This document shows, in pieces, positions 46,426 through 54,151 of a stretch of DNA of 64,000 nt. The DNA lies in contig CAVPGJ010000004.1 of assembly GCA_963704005.1 (NCBI GenBank), forward strand, positions 248,001 to 312,000. The letters run 5' to 3'. This stretch comes from AC-32 sp963704005. Lineage in GTDB: Bacteria; Actinomycetota; Thermoleophilia; Gaiellales; Gaiellaceae. The notes under the pieces are model-generated. The model was not told the DNA's origin. It saw nothing but the letters and a program-made list of their open reading frames with translations, and did not search any database. How positions within the stretch are numbered: position 1 is the first letter of the stretch; each line of letters begins with the position of its first letter. The position numbers and the translations under genes are program-made.

Positions 46426-47481
46426 CTAGCTCTCGGACTCGCGCTCGGCCTCGTCGAAGTCGCGGCGCAGCTCGTCCACGTCCGGGAGCACGGCCAGCGC
46501 CGGGACGATCGGCAGCCAGAGGTTGAAGAGCCGGTAGACGACGACCCCGAGCAGCGCCCGCCCGAAGGGCACGCCGACCCAGTGCAGCGCGAAGGTCAGC
46601 GCGATCTCGACCACGCCGGCGCCGCCGGCCGGCAGCGAGCGCCGGGTGAGCACGTAGCCGGTCGAGTAGCCGACGATCAGCGCCGGCACGGACAGCGGCG
46701 GGTTCCCGAAGAAGGCGAGCGCACCCCAGAGGCAGGCGATGTCGCCGGCCCAGTAGAGCGCGGTGCCGAGCAGTCCGAGCCCGTGCTCGCGCGGTGGCGC
46801 GACCAGCATGGAGCGCAGGATCGAGAGGCCGGCGACGAAGTGCGCGAACGCCTCCCGCAGCCGGCCGGCGCCGGGCGGGTGGCGCGAGTAGCGGGGCGCG
46901 CGCTTCGGCGAGCTGAGCCAGACCGCCGCCAGGCCGCCGGGGATCACGGCCAGCCAGGGAAGCGTCAGCCCGAGCGGGACGTCCTCACCGGCGGCGATCA
47001 CGGCGATCGCAGCGCACATGGTCGCCGGCGCGAGGATCGCGTACTCGAGGGCTCCCAGGGCCAGGACTCTCGCGACGGCCCCGTTGCGATCCTCGCCCGC
47101 ACTTCGCAGGGCCCAGTAGTCGACCGCGAACCCGCCGTTCGTCCTGGTCGCGGCGAAGACGCCGAACCCGCCGACGACCGCCTGGATCGAGTTGCCGAAG
47201 CTGAGCTTCGGGCCGTTGTCGACCTTGGCCGTGTCCCGCACCGCCAGCACGTAGCCCGCGTACGCGACCGCCTCGCCGAAGAAGCAGAGCACGAGCCAGA
47301 TGGGGTGGAGGTGACGCGTCGCCCGGTCGAGCCGGTGCGCGCCCGCGATGTCGGCCAGCCCGGCGATCGCCCCGAGCGCGAGCACCGCCGGGACGAGCAG
47401 CACGAGCACCGGGCGGCGCTCGACCCAGCCGAGCGCGCGCCGAAGCGGACCTGGGCGTGCCGCGGCGGCCGACTTCGACAC
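46426..47481 (-). CDS. Lysylphosphatidylglycerol synthase TM-like / UPF0104 flippase-like membrane protein
   Basis: This 351-residue protein has about eight hydrophobic segments and the family features GGFGVFAATRTNGGFAVDYWAL and SLPAGGAGVVE...FALHWVGVPF. The family covers the membrane half of MprF and many stand-alone putative lipid flippases. No catalytic aminoacyl-transferase domain is attached, so lipid transport rather than lipid lysylation is more likely. GTG 47481 has no ribosome site upstream and may be leaderless. Confidence 0.78.
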   Translation of the reverse strand: MSKSAAAARPGPLRRALGWVERRPVLVLLVPAVLALGAIAGLADIAGAHRLDRATRHLHPIWLVLCFFGEAVAYAGYVLAVRDTAKVDNGPKLSFGNSIQAVVGGFGVFAATRTNGGFAVDYWALRSAGEDRNGAVARVLALGALEYAILAPATMCAAIAVIAAGEDVPLGLTLPWLAVIPGGLAAVWLSSPKRAPRYSRHPPGAGRLREAFAHFVAGLSILRSMLVAPPREHGLGLLGTALYWAGDIACLWGALAFFGNPPLSVPALIVGYSTGYVLTRRSLPAGGAGVVEIALTFALHWVGVPFGRALLGVVVYRLFNLWLPIVPALAVLPDVDELRRDFDEAERESES

Positions 47482-47527
47482 GCCGAAACGCTAGCGGCGC
47501 CCGGCGTTCCCTGGGCAGGACCGGGAG

Positions 47528-47616
47528 CGGCGGGGGTGGGATTCGAACCCACGGGCGACATTTCGGCCGCCAACGGTTTTCAAGACCGTCCCATTCGTCC
47601 GCTCTGGCACCCCGCC
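47528..47616 (-). tRNA. tRNA-Ser(UGA)
   Basis: On the minus strand the acceptor GGCGGGG pairs with CCCCGCC, and the discriminator is G. The anticodon loop CTTGAAA gives UGA, and the T-arm is GTGGGTTCGAATCCCAC with a long variable arm. It reads UCA and wobbles to UCG/UCU. It completes the set of four serine acceptors in the window. Confidence 0.96.
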
Positions 47617-47654
47617 GTACCGCCTAGTAAAGCGCAGAGGTCTACAATGGCCCG

Positions 47655-47855
47655 ATGAGCATTCGTTCCTGGTTTGCGAAGCGCGGCAAGGAGGCCGACG
47701 CCGAGGCGATCGAGCGCGCCGAGGAGGAAGCGCTCGAGTCGTCCGCCGAGCGGTCAGCGGGCGACCGTTGGGACCAAGGCGCCGATAACCGCGTCTCGGG
47801 ACGAATCGGCGAGCGGCCGGAAGACCTCGGCCGTCTCGGCGACTTCAATCCGTAG
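47655..47855 (+). CDS. Small acidic protein of unknown function
   Basis: The 66-residue, highly charged protein begins MSIRSWFAKRGKEADAEA and ends GRLGDFNP, with no membrane segment or known domain. A -10-like TACAAT at 47643-47648 lies 6 nt before the ATG, so the transcript would be leaderless. A defined start, promoter-like sequence and clean coding bias make it likely to be real. Confidence 0.6.
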   Translation: MSIRSWFAKRGKEADAEAIERAEEEALESSAERSAGDRWDQGADNRVSGRIGERPEDLGRLGDFNP

Positions 47856-48045
47856 GCACTGCGCCGCCGGCGTCTCCCAAGCGCTACTGATCGAGTTCGA
47901 GCGCAACTGCCGCTGCGTCGCCGAGCCAGTTAACCGCACTCCTCTTTCAGGTGACAAGACGCTGGCGCACGCGACGGATTGAACTGTTCTGCCGAACTGG
48001 TGAGAGACCGCGGTTTACATTCGTCGCCGTTCAGGGGGCGCGCCA

Positions 48046-48150
48046 GTGGCGTCCGTGTCCGTAGCGGTCATGTTCCTCGCCTCGGACGGCGCCGGATACA
48101 TCAACGGCCAGGTGATCCACGTGGAAGGCGGCTGGGTAGCCGCCGGATGA
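48046..48150 (+). pseudogene. C-terminal remnant of a short-chain dehydrogenase
   Basis: The only coding trace in 47856-48160 is a 34-codon stretch ending in VMFLASDGAGYINGQVIHVE and GGWVAAG before a TGA. This is the diagnostic C-terminus of SDR oxidoreductases (FLASD...ITGQ...VDGG). The Rossmann core and the YxxxK site are absent upstream, so a whole gene was lost and only this end persists. Confidence 0.7.
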
Positions 48151-48160
48151 GCTCCGCCGT

Positions 48161-49382
48161 TCAGGCCAGCTTGGGCGGGGCGCCGAAGCCGGTCAGGACC
48201 TCCGGGACGGCGATCGCGCCTCCCTCGTCCTGGAAGGTCTCCATCAGCGCGATCAGCCAGCGGGCGGTCATCGCGGTGCCGTTCAGCGTGTGGACGGGCT
48301 CGAGCTTGCCGTCGCGGCGGAAGCGGACGCCGAGCCGCCGCGCCTGGTAGTCGGTCGTGTTCGAGGTCGAGGTGATCTCGCGGTAGCGCTCCTGCCCCGG
48401 GAACCACGCCTCGATGTCGTACTTCTTCGCCGCCTGCGCGCCGAGGTCGCCGGCGGCGATGTTGACGACGCGGTAGGCGAGGCCGAGCTCCTGGACGAGC
48501 TCCTCCTCGAGCCCGAGCAGGCCCTCGTGCTCCTCCGCGGAGCGCTCCGGCTCGCAGTAGACGAACATCTCGACCTTGTCGAACTGGTGCACGCGGAACA
48601 TCCCGCGCGTGTCCTTGCCGGCGGCGCCCGACTCGCGCCGGAAGTTGGTGGAGTAGCCCGCATAGCGGCGCGGTAGCTCGTCCAGCTCCTCGCCCATGTG
48701 GAAGGCCGGCGAGCCCGACCTCCGAGGTCCCCGTCAGGTAGAGGTCGTCGCGCTCGATCCGGTAGATGTTGACCTCGTCGGTCGGGAGGAAGCCGGTGCC
48801 GTACATCGCCTCCTCGCGGACGAGCACCGGCGGCAGCACCGGCACGAAGCCGCGCGCGACCAGCCGGTCGAGGGCGAAGCGGTAGAGCGCGAGCTCGAGC
48901 AGCGCTACCTCGCCGACGCGGTACGCGAAGCGCGAGCCGGAGACGCGCGCGGCCCGCTCGAGGTCGATCCAGCCGTGCGGCTCGGCCAGCTCGAGGTGGT
49001 CGCGCGGCTGGAAGGAGAAGGTGGGCGGGTCGCCGACGCGCCGCACCTCGACCGCGTCTTCCTCGGTGTCGCCGTCGGGCACCGACGGGTCGGGCGGGTT
49101 CGGCACGCGGGCGAGCAGCTCCTGCCGCTGCTCCGCGGCCTGGGCGAGCTCCGTTTCGACCTGCTGCAGCGTCGCCTTCAGCTCCTTGAGACGCTCGAGC
49201 TCCTCCGACGAGGGCTTGCCGCTCGTCTTCGTCTCGGCGCGCAGCTCGCTGGCCCGGGTCTCGAGCTCGCGCCAGCGCGCGTCGGTCTCCAGCAGCTCGT
49301 CGAAGGTCTCCGCGGCTCCCTTGCGGGCGAGGGCGCCTCGGAAGCCCTCGGGGTCGGCCCGCGCGGCCCTGAGGTCGATCAA
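48161..49382 (-). CDS. serS: Seryl-tRNA synthetase (one apparent frameshift)
   Basis: The N-terminal tRNA-binding coiled coil (about 25-100) and class II catalytic core are recognisable: YGTGFLPTDE, LTGTSEV (motif 2 region), FRRESGAAGKDTRGMFRVHQF and, near the end, STSNTTDYQARR and LNGTAMTARWLIALME (motif 3). Removing one base between about 48697 and 48722 restores a continuous product of about 406 residues, the usual length. It charges tRNA-Ser with serine. Because the gene is essential, the break is very probably a sequence error. The TTG start at 49382 overlaps the stop of the cytochrome gene (TTGA). Confidence 0.92.
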
Positions 49383-49792
49383 CCGTTCGTCAGGTAGGCG
49401 ACCAGATCCGAGATCTGCTGCGGAGTGAGCGTCTGCCCGAAGTTCGGCATGATGTTCTGGTAGCCGGACTCGACGTACGAGCCCGGGTTCTGGATCGACT
49501 CGTGGGTGAAGTCGGTCAGCGGCATCCCCGCCGTCTTTGCGTACTGGGCCAGCTTGTCGAGGTCAGGCCCGACCTTCGCCGTGGAGCCGGCGGCCTTGAA
49601 GGTGTGGCAGCCGTCGCAGCCCTGGGACTTGAAGAGCGTCGCGCCGGCCGTCGCGTTGCCGGGAGGCGCGGCCTGGGTCGTCGTCGTCGGGATCGTGCCG
49701 ATCACTGTCTCCGCGGTCGGGGAGACGACTTGGTTGCTGCCGCAGCCGGCCAGCAGGAACGCGATCCCAAGGAAGAACACCAGGCGACGCAT
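49379..49792 (-). CDS. Cytochrome c lipoprotein
   Basis: This 137-residue protein has a lipobox LAGC (C17), a Pro/Thr-rich linker and one c-type heme site CDGCH (59-63). A methionine (M115 in IMPNFG) is the probable sixth ligand. It is a class I monoheme cytochrome tethered to the outer face of the membrane. The surrounding genes give no specific partner, though the cupredoxin at 2584 could serve. Confidence 0.88.
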   Translation of the reverse strand: MRRLVFFLGIAFLLAGCGSNQVVSPTAETVIGTIPTTTTQAAPPGNATAGATLFKSQGCDGCHTFKAAGSTAKVGPDLDKLAQYAKTAGMPLTDFTHESIQNPGSYVESGYQNIMPNFGQTLTPQQISDLVAYLTNG

Positions 49793-49803
49793 GCGGCGCG
49801 AGT

Positions 49804-51318
49804 CTAATCGAGCCGGGTGAGGCTCTCACCGCTTCGTTCGAGCCAGACGCGGAGGACGATCGCCGAGAGGACGCCCAGGCCGGTGATCTCGGTCGGCGTG
49901 TCGCTGACGAGCACGAGCACGACGAGCCCCGCGAGCAGCGCGTCGAGGACGGCGAAGCGGGGGCGCCGCCACGCGAGGTACGCAAGTACGGCGGTGCTGA
50001 GGGCGAACAGGAGCGCCGCGTTCCAGGTCGAGCCGATCGCTGCGGCCGTCAGGTGCAGGCGGTGGGCGAAGTCGCCGGCCAGCGTGCCCGGCCCGCCGCC
50101 GACCGCGTGGGTGACGTGACTCGAGCCTCCGAGGGCGGCGTCGATGCCGACCAGCGCGAACGCGACGACCACGGCGACGGCGACCCCGGCGGCGGCCCGG
50201 GCTGCGGATGGGCGGGTCTCTCGCAGGAGCAGGCCGAGCACGACGAACCCGGCCAGGTAGGAGACGAGCGCGCCGCCGTTGGCGCCCACGGAGCTGACGC
50301 CGACCCCGGCGGAGACGATCAGCGCGACCGCGGCGAGCCACGGGCCGCGGACGAGCGCGCCGAGCACGAGCGCCGGCGAGAACAAGAGCGTCGCGATCTG
50401 GTTGTTGACGCCGTAGAAGCGACCGCCGCCGTCCGGCCGCGCTCCGAGCGCGGCGAGGCTGTTCCAGCTCGGCTCGGCCCAGAGCACGGCGAAGACGAAC
50501 GCAAACAGGGCGGCGAGCCCGAGCGCCAGCGGCAGCCGCGGGGGCAGCAGCGCGCCGCCCGCGAGGGCGAGCGCGGCCGACCCGAGCGCGAGCGCGACGA
50601 CGATCTCGGTCAGGCCCGTCACGCCGAAGGCGCTCAGGATCAGCGAGACGACGAGGCAGGAAGGCGCGGCGAGGAAGGCGGCCCGGCCGAGGGCGCGTGA
50701 GCCCGTCGCGAGCGCGAGCAGCCCGAGCGCGACCATCAGGCCGACGAGCACGAGCACCCCGCCCGTGCGGGAGTCGTGCGCGTGCGTGAGCCGGCTGTCG
50801 AAGCTCCGCAGGTAGCCGAGCGGATCCGAGGAGGGGCGCGAGCGGATGGTCGGCCGGTCGCCGCGGCGGAGGGCGAGCACGGAGGGGGCGACATCGGAGA
50901 TCGCGATCAGGCCCGTGAGGTGCGTTGCGCTGGAGGTCAGGAGCCCGTGGTAGCCGGGGCCGATCACTGCGATCGGATAACGGACGACGTTGTGGTGCCT
51001 GCCCGGCGGCGGCAGCGCGAGGTAGAACGTCGTCTGCGCCGGCCGGGTCGAGAGCGAGATCTTCGGCCGCCCGCCCGGGATGCCCGAGTCGACGACCGCG
51101 TTGCCGAGCGCCCCGCGCAGGAGCGAGGCGAGCGCCCCACGGCGGCTCACCGTCGCGCCCTCGCCGGCGACCAGCAGGCCGTGGGCGGCCTTGGGCGAGG
51201 AGAAGACCGGGGAGGAGGCCGGGACGACGATCACCGCGACGCGCTCGGCCGGCCGCGCGGCAGCCGGGCCCGCCGACGCCGCGGCCAGCATGAGCCCCAG
51301 GGCTACAATCCATTTCAC
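49804..51318 (-). CDS. Polytopic membrane protein with large extracytoplasmic N-domain, function unknown
   Basis: The 504-residue protein starts at GTG 51318 with TTGGAGGC upstream. A signal peptide (1-21) leads to an extracytoplasmic domain (about 22-180) containing VAVIVVPASSPVF and GVNNQIAT-like later loops. About ten to eleven membrane helices follow (190-500). The layout loosely recalls alkaline-phosphatase-like or polymerase/ligase membrane proteins, but no signature is secure. It is divergent from htpX, sharing its Shine-Dalgarno palindrome. Confidence 0.72.
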   Translation of the reverse strand: MKWIVALGLMLAAASAGPAAARPAERVAVIVVPASSPVFSSPKAAHGLLVAGEGATVSRRGALASLLRGALGNAVVDSGIPGGRPKISLSTRPAQTTFYLALPPPGRHHNVVRYPIAVIGPGYHGLLTSSATHLTGLIAISDVAPSVLALRRGDRPTIRSRPSSDPLGYLRSFDSRLTHAHDSRTGGVLVLVGLMVALGLLALATGSRALGRAAFLAAPSCLVVSLILSAFGVTGLTEIVVALALGSAALALAGGALLPPRLPLALGLAALFAFVFAVLWAEPSWNSLAALGARPDGGGRFYGVNNQIATLLFSPALVLGALVRGPWLAAVALIVSAGVGVSSVGANGGALVSYLAGFVVLGLLLRETRPSAARAAAGVAVAVVVAFALVGIDAALGGSSHVTHAVGGGPGTLAGDFAHRLHLTAAAIGSTWNAALLFALSTAVLAYLAWRRPRFAVLDALLAGLVVLVLVSDTPTEITGLGVLSAIVLRVWLERSGESLTRLD

Positions 51319-51338
51319 TCTCTCGCCTCCAAGGAGGC
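51304..51338. promoter_or_regulatory. htpX -10 box and shared divergent Shine-Dalgarno palindrome
   Basis: TACAAT at 51304-51309 is a good -10 for htpX. The inverted repeat GCCTCC-AA-GGAGGC (51325-51338) gives AAGGAGG as ribosome site for htpX (10 nt before ATG 51348). On the other strand it gives TTGGAGGC for the gene starting at 51318. In either mRNA the repeat can fold over its own ribosome site. Confidence 0.6.
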
Positions 51339-51347
51339 CGATTTTCG

Positions 51348-52268
51348 ATGAAAAGAAAGGCTTACGGTCGCGACTTCGGGCTCTCGGCCCGGATGACCCT
51401 GACGATGTTCCTGCTCGGGCTGCTCTACGTCGGCTTCGCGCTCGTCCTCTTCTACGCGCTCCACACCACGCTCGTGGTGCTGGTCGTGATCGTCGTCGGG
51501 CTGGCCTTTTTCCAGTACTTCACCTCGGACAAGCTCGCGCTGAAGGCGGCAGGCGCGCGCGTGGTCAGCCCCGAAGAGGCGCCGCAGCTGCATGCGACCG
51601 TCGAGCGCCTGGCTGCTATGGCGAACATCCAGAAGCCGAAGGTCGCGATCATCGACAGCGACATCCCGAATGCGTTCGCGACGGGCCGCAACCAGAAGCA
51701 CGCTGTGGTCGCCGTCTATCGCGGCCTGCTCGACCGGCTCGACGAGAACGAGGTAGAGGGCGTTCTCGCCCACGAGCTGACGCACATCGTCAACCGCGAC
51801 GTGCTCGTGATGACGCTCGCTTCCACGTTCGCGATGCTGGCGGCGCTGATCACCCGCTTCGGCCTGTACGCCGGGTTCTTCGGCGGTTTCGGCGGCAACA
51901 ACCGCGACAACAACAACGGCATCCCCGTCTGGCTGGTCATCGTCGTGGTCGCGTTCGTGACGTACCTGGTGAGCTGGATCCTGATCCGGACGATCTCCCG
52001 CTACCGCGAGTACGCGGCCGACCGCGGCTCGGCGGTGATCACCGGCGCGCCCGAGTACCTGATGAGCGCGCTGCAGAAGATCACCGGCGACATCGCCGTG
52101 ATCCCGCAGAAGGACCTGCGCGAGGTGCAGGCGCTGAACGCCTTCTTCATCATCCCCGCCAAGGTGAAGGGCAGCATCTCCGAGCTGTTCATGGATCACC
52201 CGCCTCTCGAGAAGCGGCTCGCCGCGCTCGAGGAGATCGCCCAGGAGATGGGCCGGCCCGTCTCTTAA
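51348..52268 (+). CDS. htpX: Membrane zinc metalloprotease HtpX (M48)
   Basis: This 306-residue protein has two N-terminal membrane helices (about 15-37 and 40-57) and an M48 catalytic site HELTH (H142, E143, H146). Two further membrane helices follow at about 155-175 and 187-215. A downstream glutamate in YREYAADRGSA is the likely third zinc ligand. HtpX degrades misfolded membrane proteins during envelope or heat stress. The next gene is pspAB, and pspA/pspAA lie just beyond, a linkage known in actinobacteria and archaea. Confidence 0.94.
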   Translation: MKRKAYGRDFGLSARMTLTMFLLGLLYVGFALVLFYALHTTLVVLVVIVVGLAFFQYFTSDKLALKAAGARVVSPEEAPQLHATVERLAAMANIQKPKVAIIDSDIPNAFATGRNQKHAVVAVYRGLLDRLDENEVEGVLAHELTHIVNRDVLVMTLASTFAMLAALITRFGLYAGFFGGFGGNNRDNNNGIPVWLVIVVVAFVTYLVSWILIRTISRYREYAADRGSAVITGAPEYLMSALQKITGDIAVIPQKDLREVQALNAFFIIPAKVKGSISELFMDHPPLEKRLAALEEIAQEMGRPVS

Positions 52269-52294
52269 TGCCGTTTCTGATGATGCCGAGTGCA

Positions 52295-52366
52295 TCGACC
52301 GGTCATTTCAGACGGAGGCCCGGCAGAGCCGAGCCTCCTGATGGCGGCACCGCAAGCGGTGCCTTA
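52295..52366 (-). repeat. Intergenic double-hairpin element, copy 3
   Basis: On the minus strand it reads TAAGGC, hairpin 1 with TT loop (52346-52363), hairpin 2 with TCT loop (52314-52338), GTC and TGACCGGTCGA (52295-52305). It fills the gap between htpX and pspAB and ends 3 nt before the latter's GTG. Confidence 0.7.
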
Positions 52367-52368
52367 GC

Positions 52369-52944
52369 GTGGGCTTGAGAGACGTCCTTTCGGGGCGAAA
52401 GAAGCTCCAGGATCCGGCGCGCGAACGGCTGTTCGCGATCTCGACGGCGCGCATCACGCTCGAGACGGAGCTCGACCTGAAGCCGGCCGGCTCGGCAGGC
52501 GTGTGCTTCAAGCCGCTGTCCTCGGGCGAGTTCGTGCGGGCCGAGAACGAGCTGCAGGAGCTGCTCGACGCGGTTGTCGCGGAGACCGCCTCGAAGCTCG
52601 AGCGGAAGAGCGACGACCTGGGGTTCGAGTGGCTGGTCGTCCGCGACCAGGACTTCGAGGACCTGGTCGCGACCGTCCACACGATCGCCCAGGAGCTCGA
52701 GGATCGCGGCTTCGGTTCGCAGCTGCTGGCGGCGCTGTTCCCGTTCGAGGGGAAGTTCAAGGAAGGTCGCGCCTACTGGGTCTACGGCTTCAAACAGGGG
52801 GCGTTCTGGCCGTTTGTGCCGACCGGGAACGGCCAGGAGCGCGACAACGCCGAGGAGCTGGAGTTGAAGGCGAAGCTCGAGCCCGAGCTGCCGATCGAAG
52901 GCGACCTGACCCGCTGGTTCGGGCTGTTCAACGCTCCCGTCTAG
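52369..52944 (+). CDS. pspAB: PspA-associated protein PspAB
   Basis: The 191-residue protein starts at GTG 52369 and matches the PspAB family along its length. Matching segments are a GLRDVLSGRKK opening, RLFAISTARITLETEL, PAGSAGVCFKPL, DFEDLVATVHTI, YWVYGFKQGAFWPFVP and the DLTRWFGLF end. PspAB is a soluble protein of unknown mechanism that travels with PspA, PspAA and HtpX, all present here. It is likely part of the membrane-stress response. Its start lies directly beside the intergenic element at 52295. Confidence 0.85.
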   Translation: MGLRDVLSGRKKLQDPARERLFAISTARITLETELDLKPAGSAGVCFKPLSSGEFVRAENELQELLDAVVAETASKLERKSDDLGFEWLVVRDQDFEDLVATVHTIAQELEDRGFGSQLLAALFPFEGKFKEGRAYWVYGFKQGAFWPFVPTGNGQERDNAEELELKAKLEPELPIEGDLTRWFGLFNAPV

Positions 52945-53042
52945 GGCGCAGGCAGAAGTGACAGATCCGGCACGCTCGCGTTACACACGCGTGCGACTTT
53001 CGCGGCTAGGCTCGTCGCGGGGAGGAGGCTAGGGACGCCTTG

Positions 53043-53068
53043 GTCCACGCGCGCGTGCGCGCGTGGAC
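53043..53068. terminator. 12-bp palindromic terminator between convergent genes
   Basis: GTCCACGCGCGC (53043-53054) and GCGCGCGTGGAC (53057-53068) form a near-perfect palindrome between the convergent ends of pspAB and pspAA. It has no T-run on either side. Confidence 0.55.
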
Positions 53069-53090
53069 ATCTAACGGGTGCAGAGAGCCG

Positions 53091-53384
53091 CTACGGGCCG
53101 GCGGGGAGGTCCGGGATCAGGCCCTCGCCCTCGAACAGCTGCCGCGCCTCGTCGAGCGAGAGGTCGTCCGGCGGGACGATCCCCTCCGAGGCCGACAGGT
53201 CGTCGTCGGGAACGCGCGTCCCGTTCGTGCGCACCACCTCGGCCATCCGCCGCAGCAGCTCGCCCAGCCGCTCCTCGTCGCCTTCCTCGACCGCCTGACC
53301 CGCCTGCTCGTCGAGCTCGTGCAGGCCCTTGGCGACCTCCTCGTCGATCTCGAACTGGCCCTCGCCCATCAGCCGCACGATCAC
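53091..53384 (-). CDS. pspAA: PspA-associated protein PspAA
   Basis: This 97-residue acidic protein matches PspAA: MIVRLMGEGQFEIDEE, LDEQAGQAVEEGDEERLGELL, then VPDDDLSASEGIVPPDDLSL. Its GTG start overlaps the pspA stop (GTGA), so it is translated with pspA. PspAA is the usual partner encoded beside actinobacterial and archaeal PspA, and its role is not defined. Confidence 0.85.
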   Translation of the reverse strand: MIVRLMGEGQFEIDEEVAKGLHELDEQAGQAVEEGDEERLGELLRRMAEVVRTNGTRVPDDDLSASEGIVPPDDLSLDEARQLFEGEGLIPDLPAGP

Positions 53385-54109
53385 TTCTCCAGCTCCTTCT
53401 GCTTCTCGCCCGAGCCGACCTCCGCCTTCATCTTGGCGAGCTCGTCGTCGACCTGCGACTGCGAGGCAAGGGCGCCGAGCTGCCGGTCGAGGTCGGTCTG
53501 GTCGGAGGTGAAGTCCTCGAGCGCGCCCGAGGTCGTCAGCTCGTCGATCGCAGAGGCCCGCGCCTGCATCTGCTCGGTCTTGTCCTTGGCCCGCTGGATC
53601 GCGAGCCCGGTGTCTGCCATTTGCTCGCCGATCCCCGTCGCGGCCTCGCCGATCTTCACCTGGGCCTCGGCGGCGGAGTACTGCGCCTTGATCGTCTCCT
53701 TCTGCGTCCGGAACGCCTCGACCTTGGCCGAGAGCGCCTTCTCGCTGGCGACGAGCTTCTCCTGCTGCGCCTCGAGCTGCTGTGCCTGCTGGTCGAGTCC
53801 CTGGAGCTGCTGCTGGAGGCCTGACTTCCGCTCGAGCGCCTGCCGGGCGAGATCCTCGCGGTTGGCGGCGAGCGCCTGGCGCGCCTGGCCATCGAGCTTG
53901 ACGATGCTCTGCTGGAGCTGCGTCTCCTGGAGCTCGAGCCGCTTCTTGGCAGTGACGACGTCCGCGATCCCGCGCTTCACGTTCTGGAGCAGCTCGAGCT
54001 GCCTCTCGTACGAGTAGTCGAGCGTCTCGGCGGGATCCTCCGCCCGGTCGAGCAGCTTCGAGAACTTCGCCTTCACGACCAACGACGCGCGGGACATCAG
54101 GCCGGCCAT
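53381..54109 (-). CDS. pspA: PspA/IM30 envelope-stress protein
   Basis: The 242-residue protein is almost entirely helical coiled coil, with the PspA/IM30 opening SRASLVVKAKFSKLLDRAEDP and the ESCRT-III-like hairpin of helices. It binds stressed inner membrane and maintains proton motive force. ATG 54109 is preferred because GAGGAGG lies 4 nt upstream. An ATG at 54096 would match the more usual N-terminus. It forms an operon with pspAA. Confidence 0.9.
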   Translation of the reverse strand: MAGLMSRASLVVKAKFSKLLDRAEDPAETLDYSYERQLELLQNVKRGIADVVTAKKRLELQETQLQQSIVKLDGQARQALAANREDLARQALERKSGLQQQLQGLDQQAQQLEAQQEKLVASEKALSAKVEAFRTQKETIKAQYSAAEAQVKIGEAATGIGEQMADTGLAIQRAKDKTEQMQARASAIDELTTSGALEDFTSDQTDLDRQLGALASQSQVDDELAKMKAEVGSGEKQKELEK

Positions 54110-54151
54110 GCGTCCTCCTCTCGGGTGCGGAACGTCTAGCCTAGCGAGGTC

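Noticed and set aside
47979..48350. A 123-codon plus-strand frame
   Set aside because: It overlaps the serS 3' end in antisense and reads the SDR remnant out of frame. The protein is Arg/Ser-rich with no features.
53043..53068. Replication origin or recombination site
   Set aside because: It is a simple GC-rich palindrome between convergent genes, best explained as a terminator. No DnaA boxes or partner sites are nearby.
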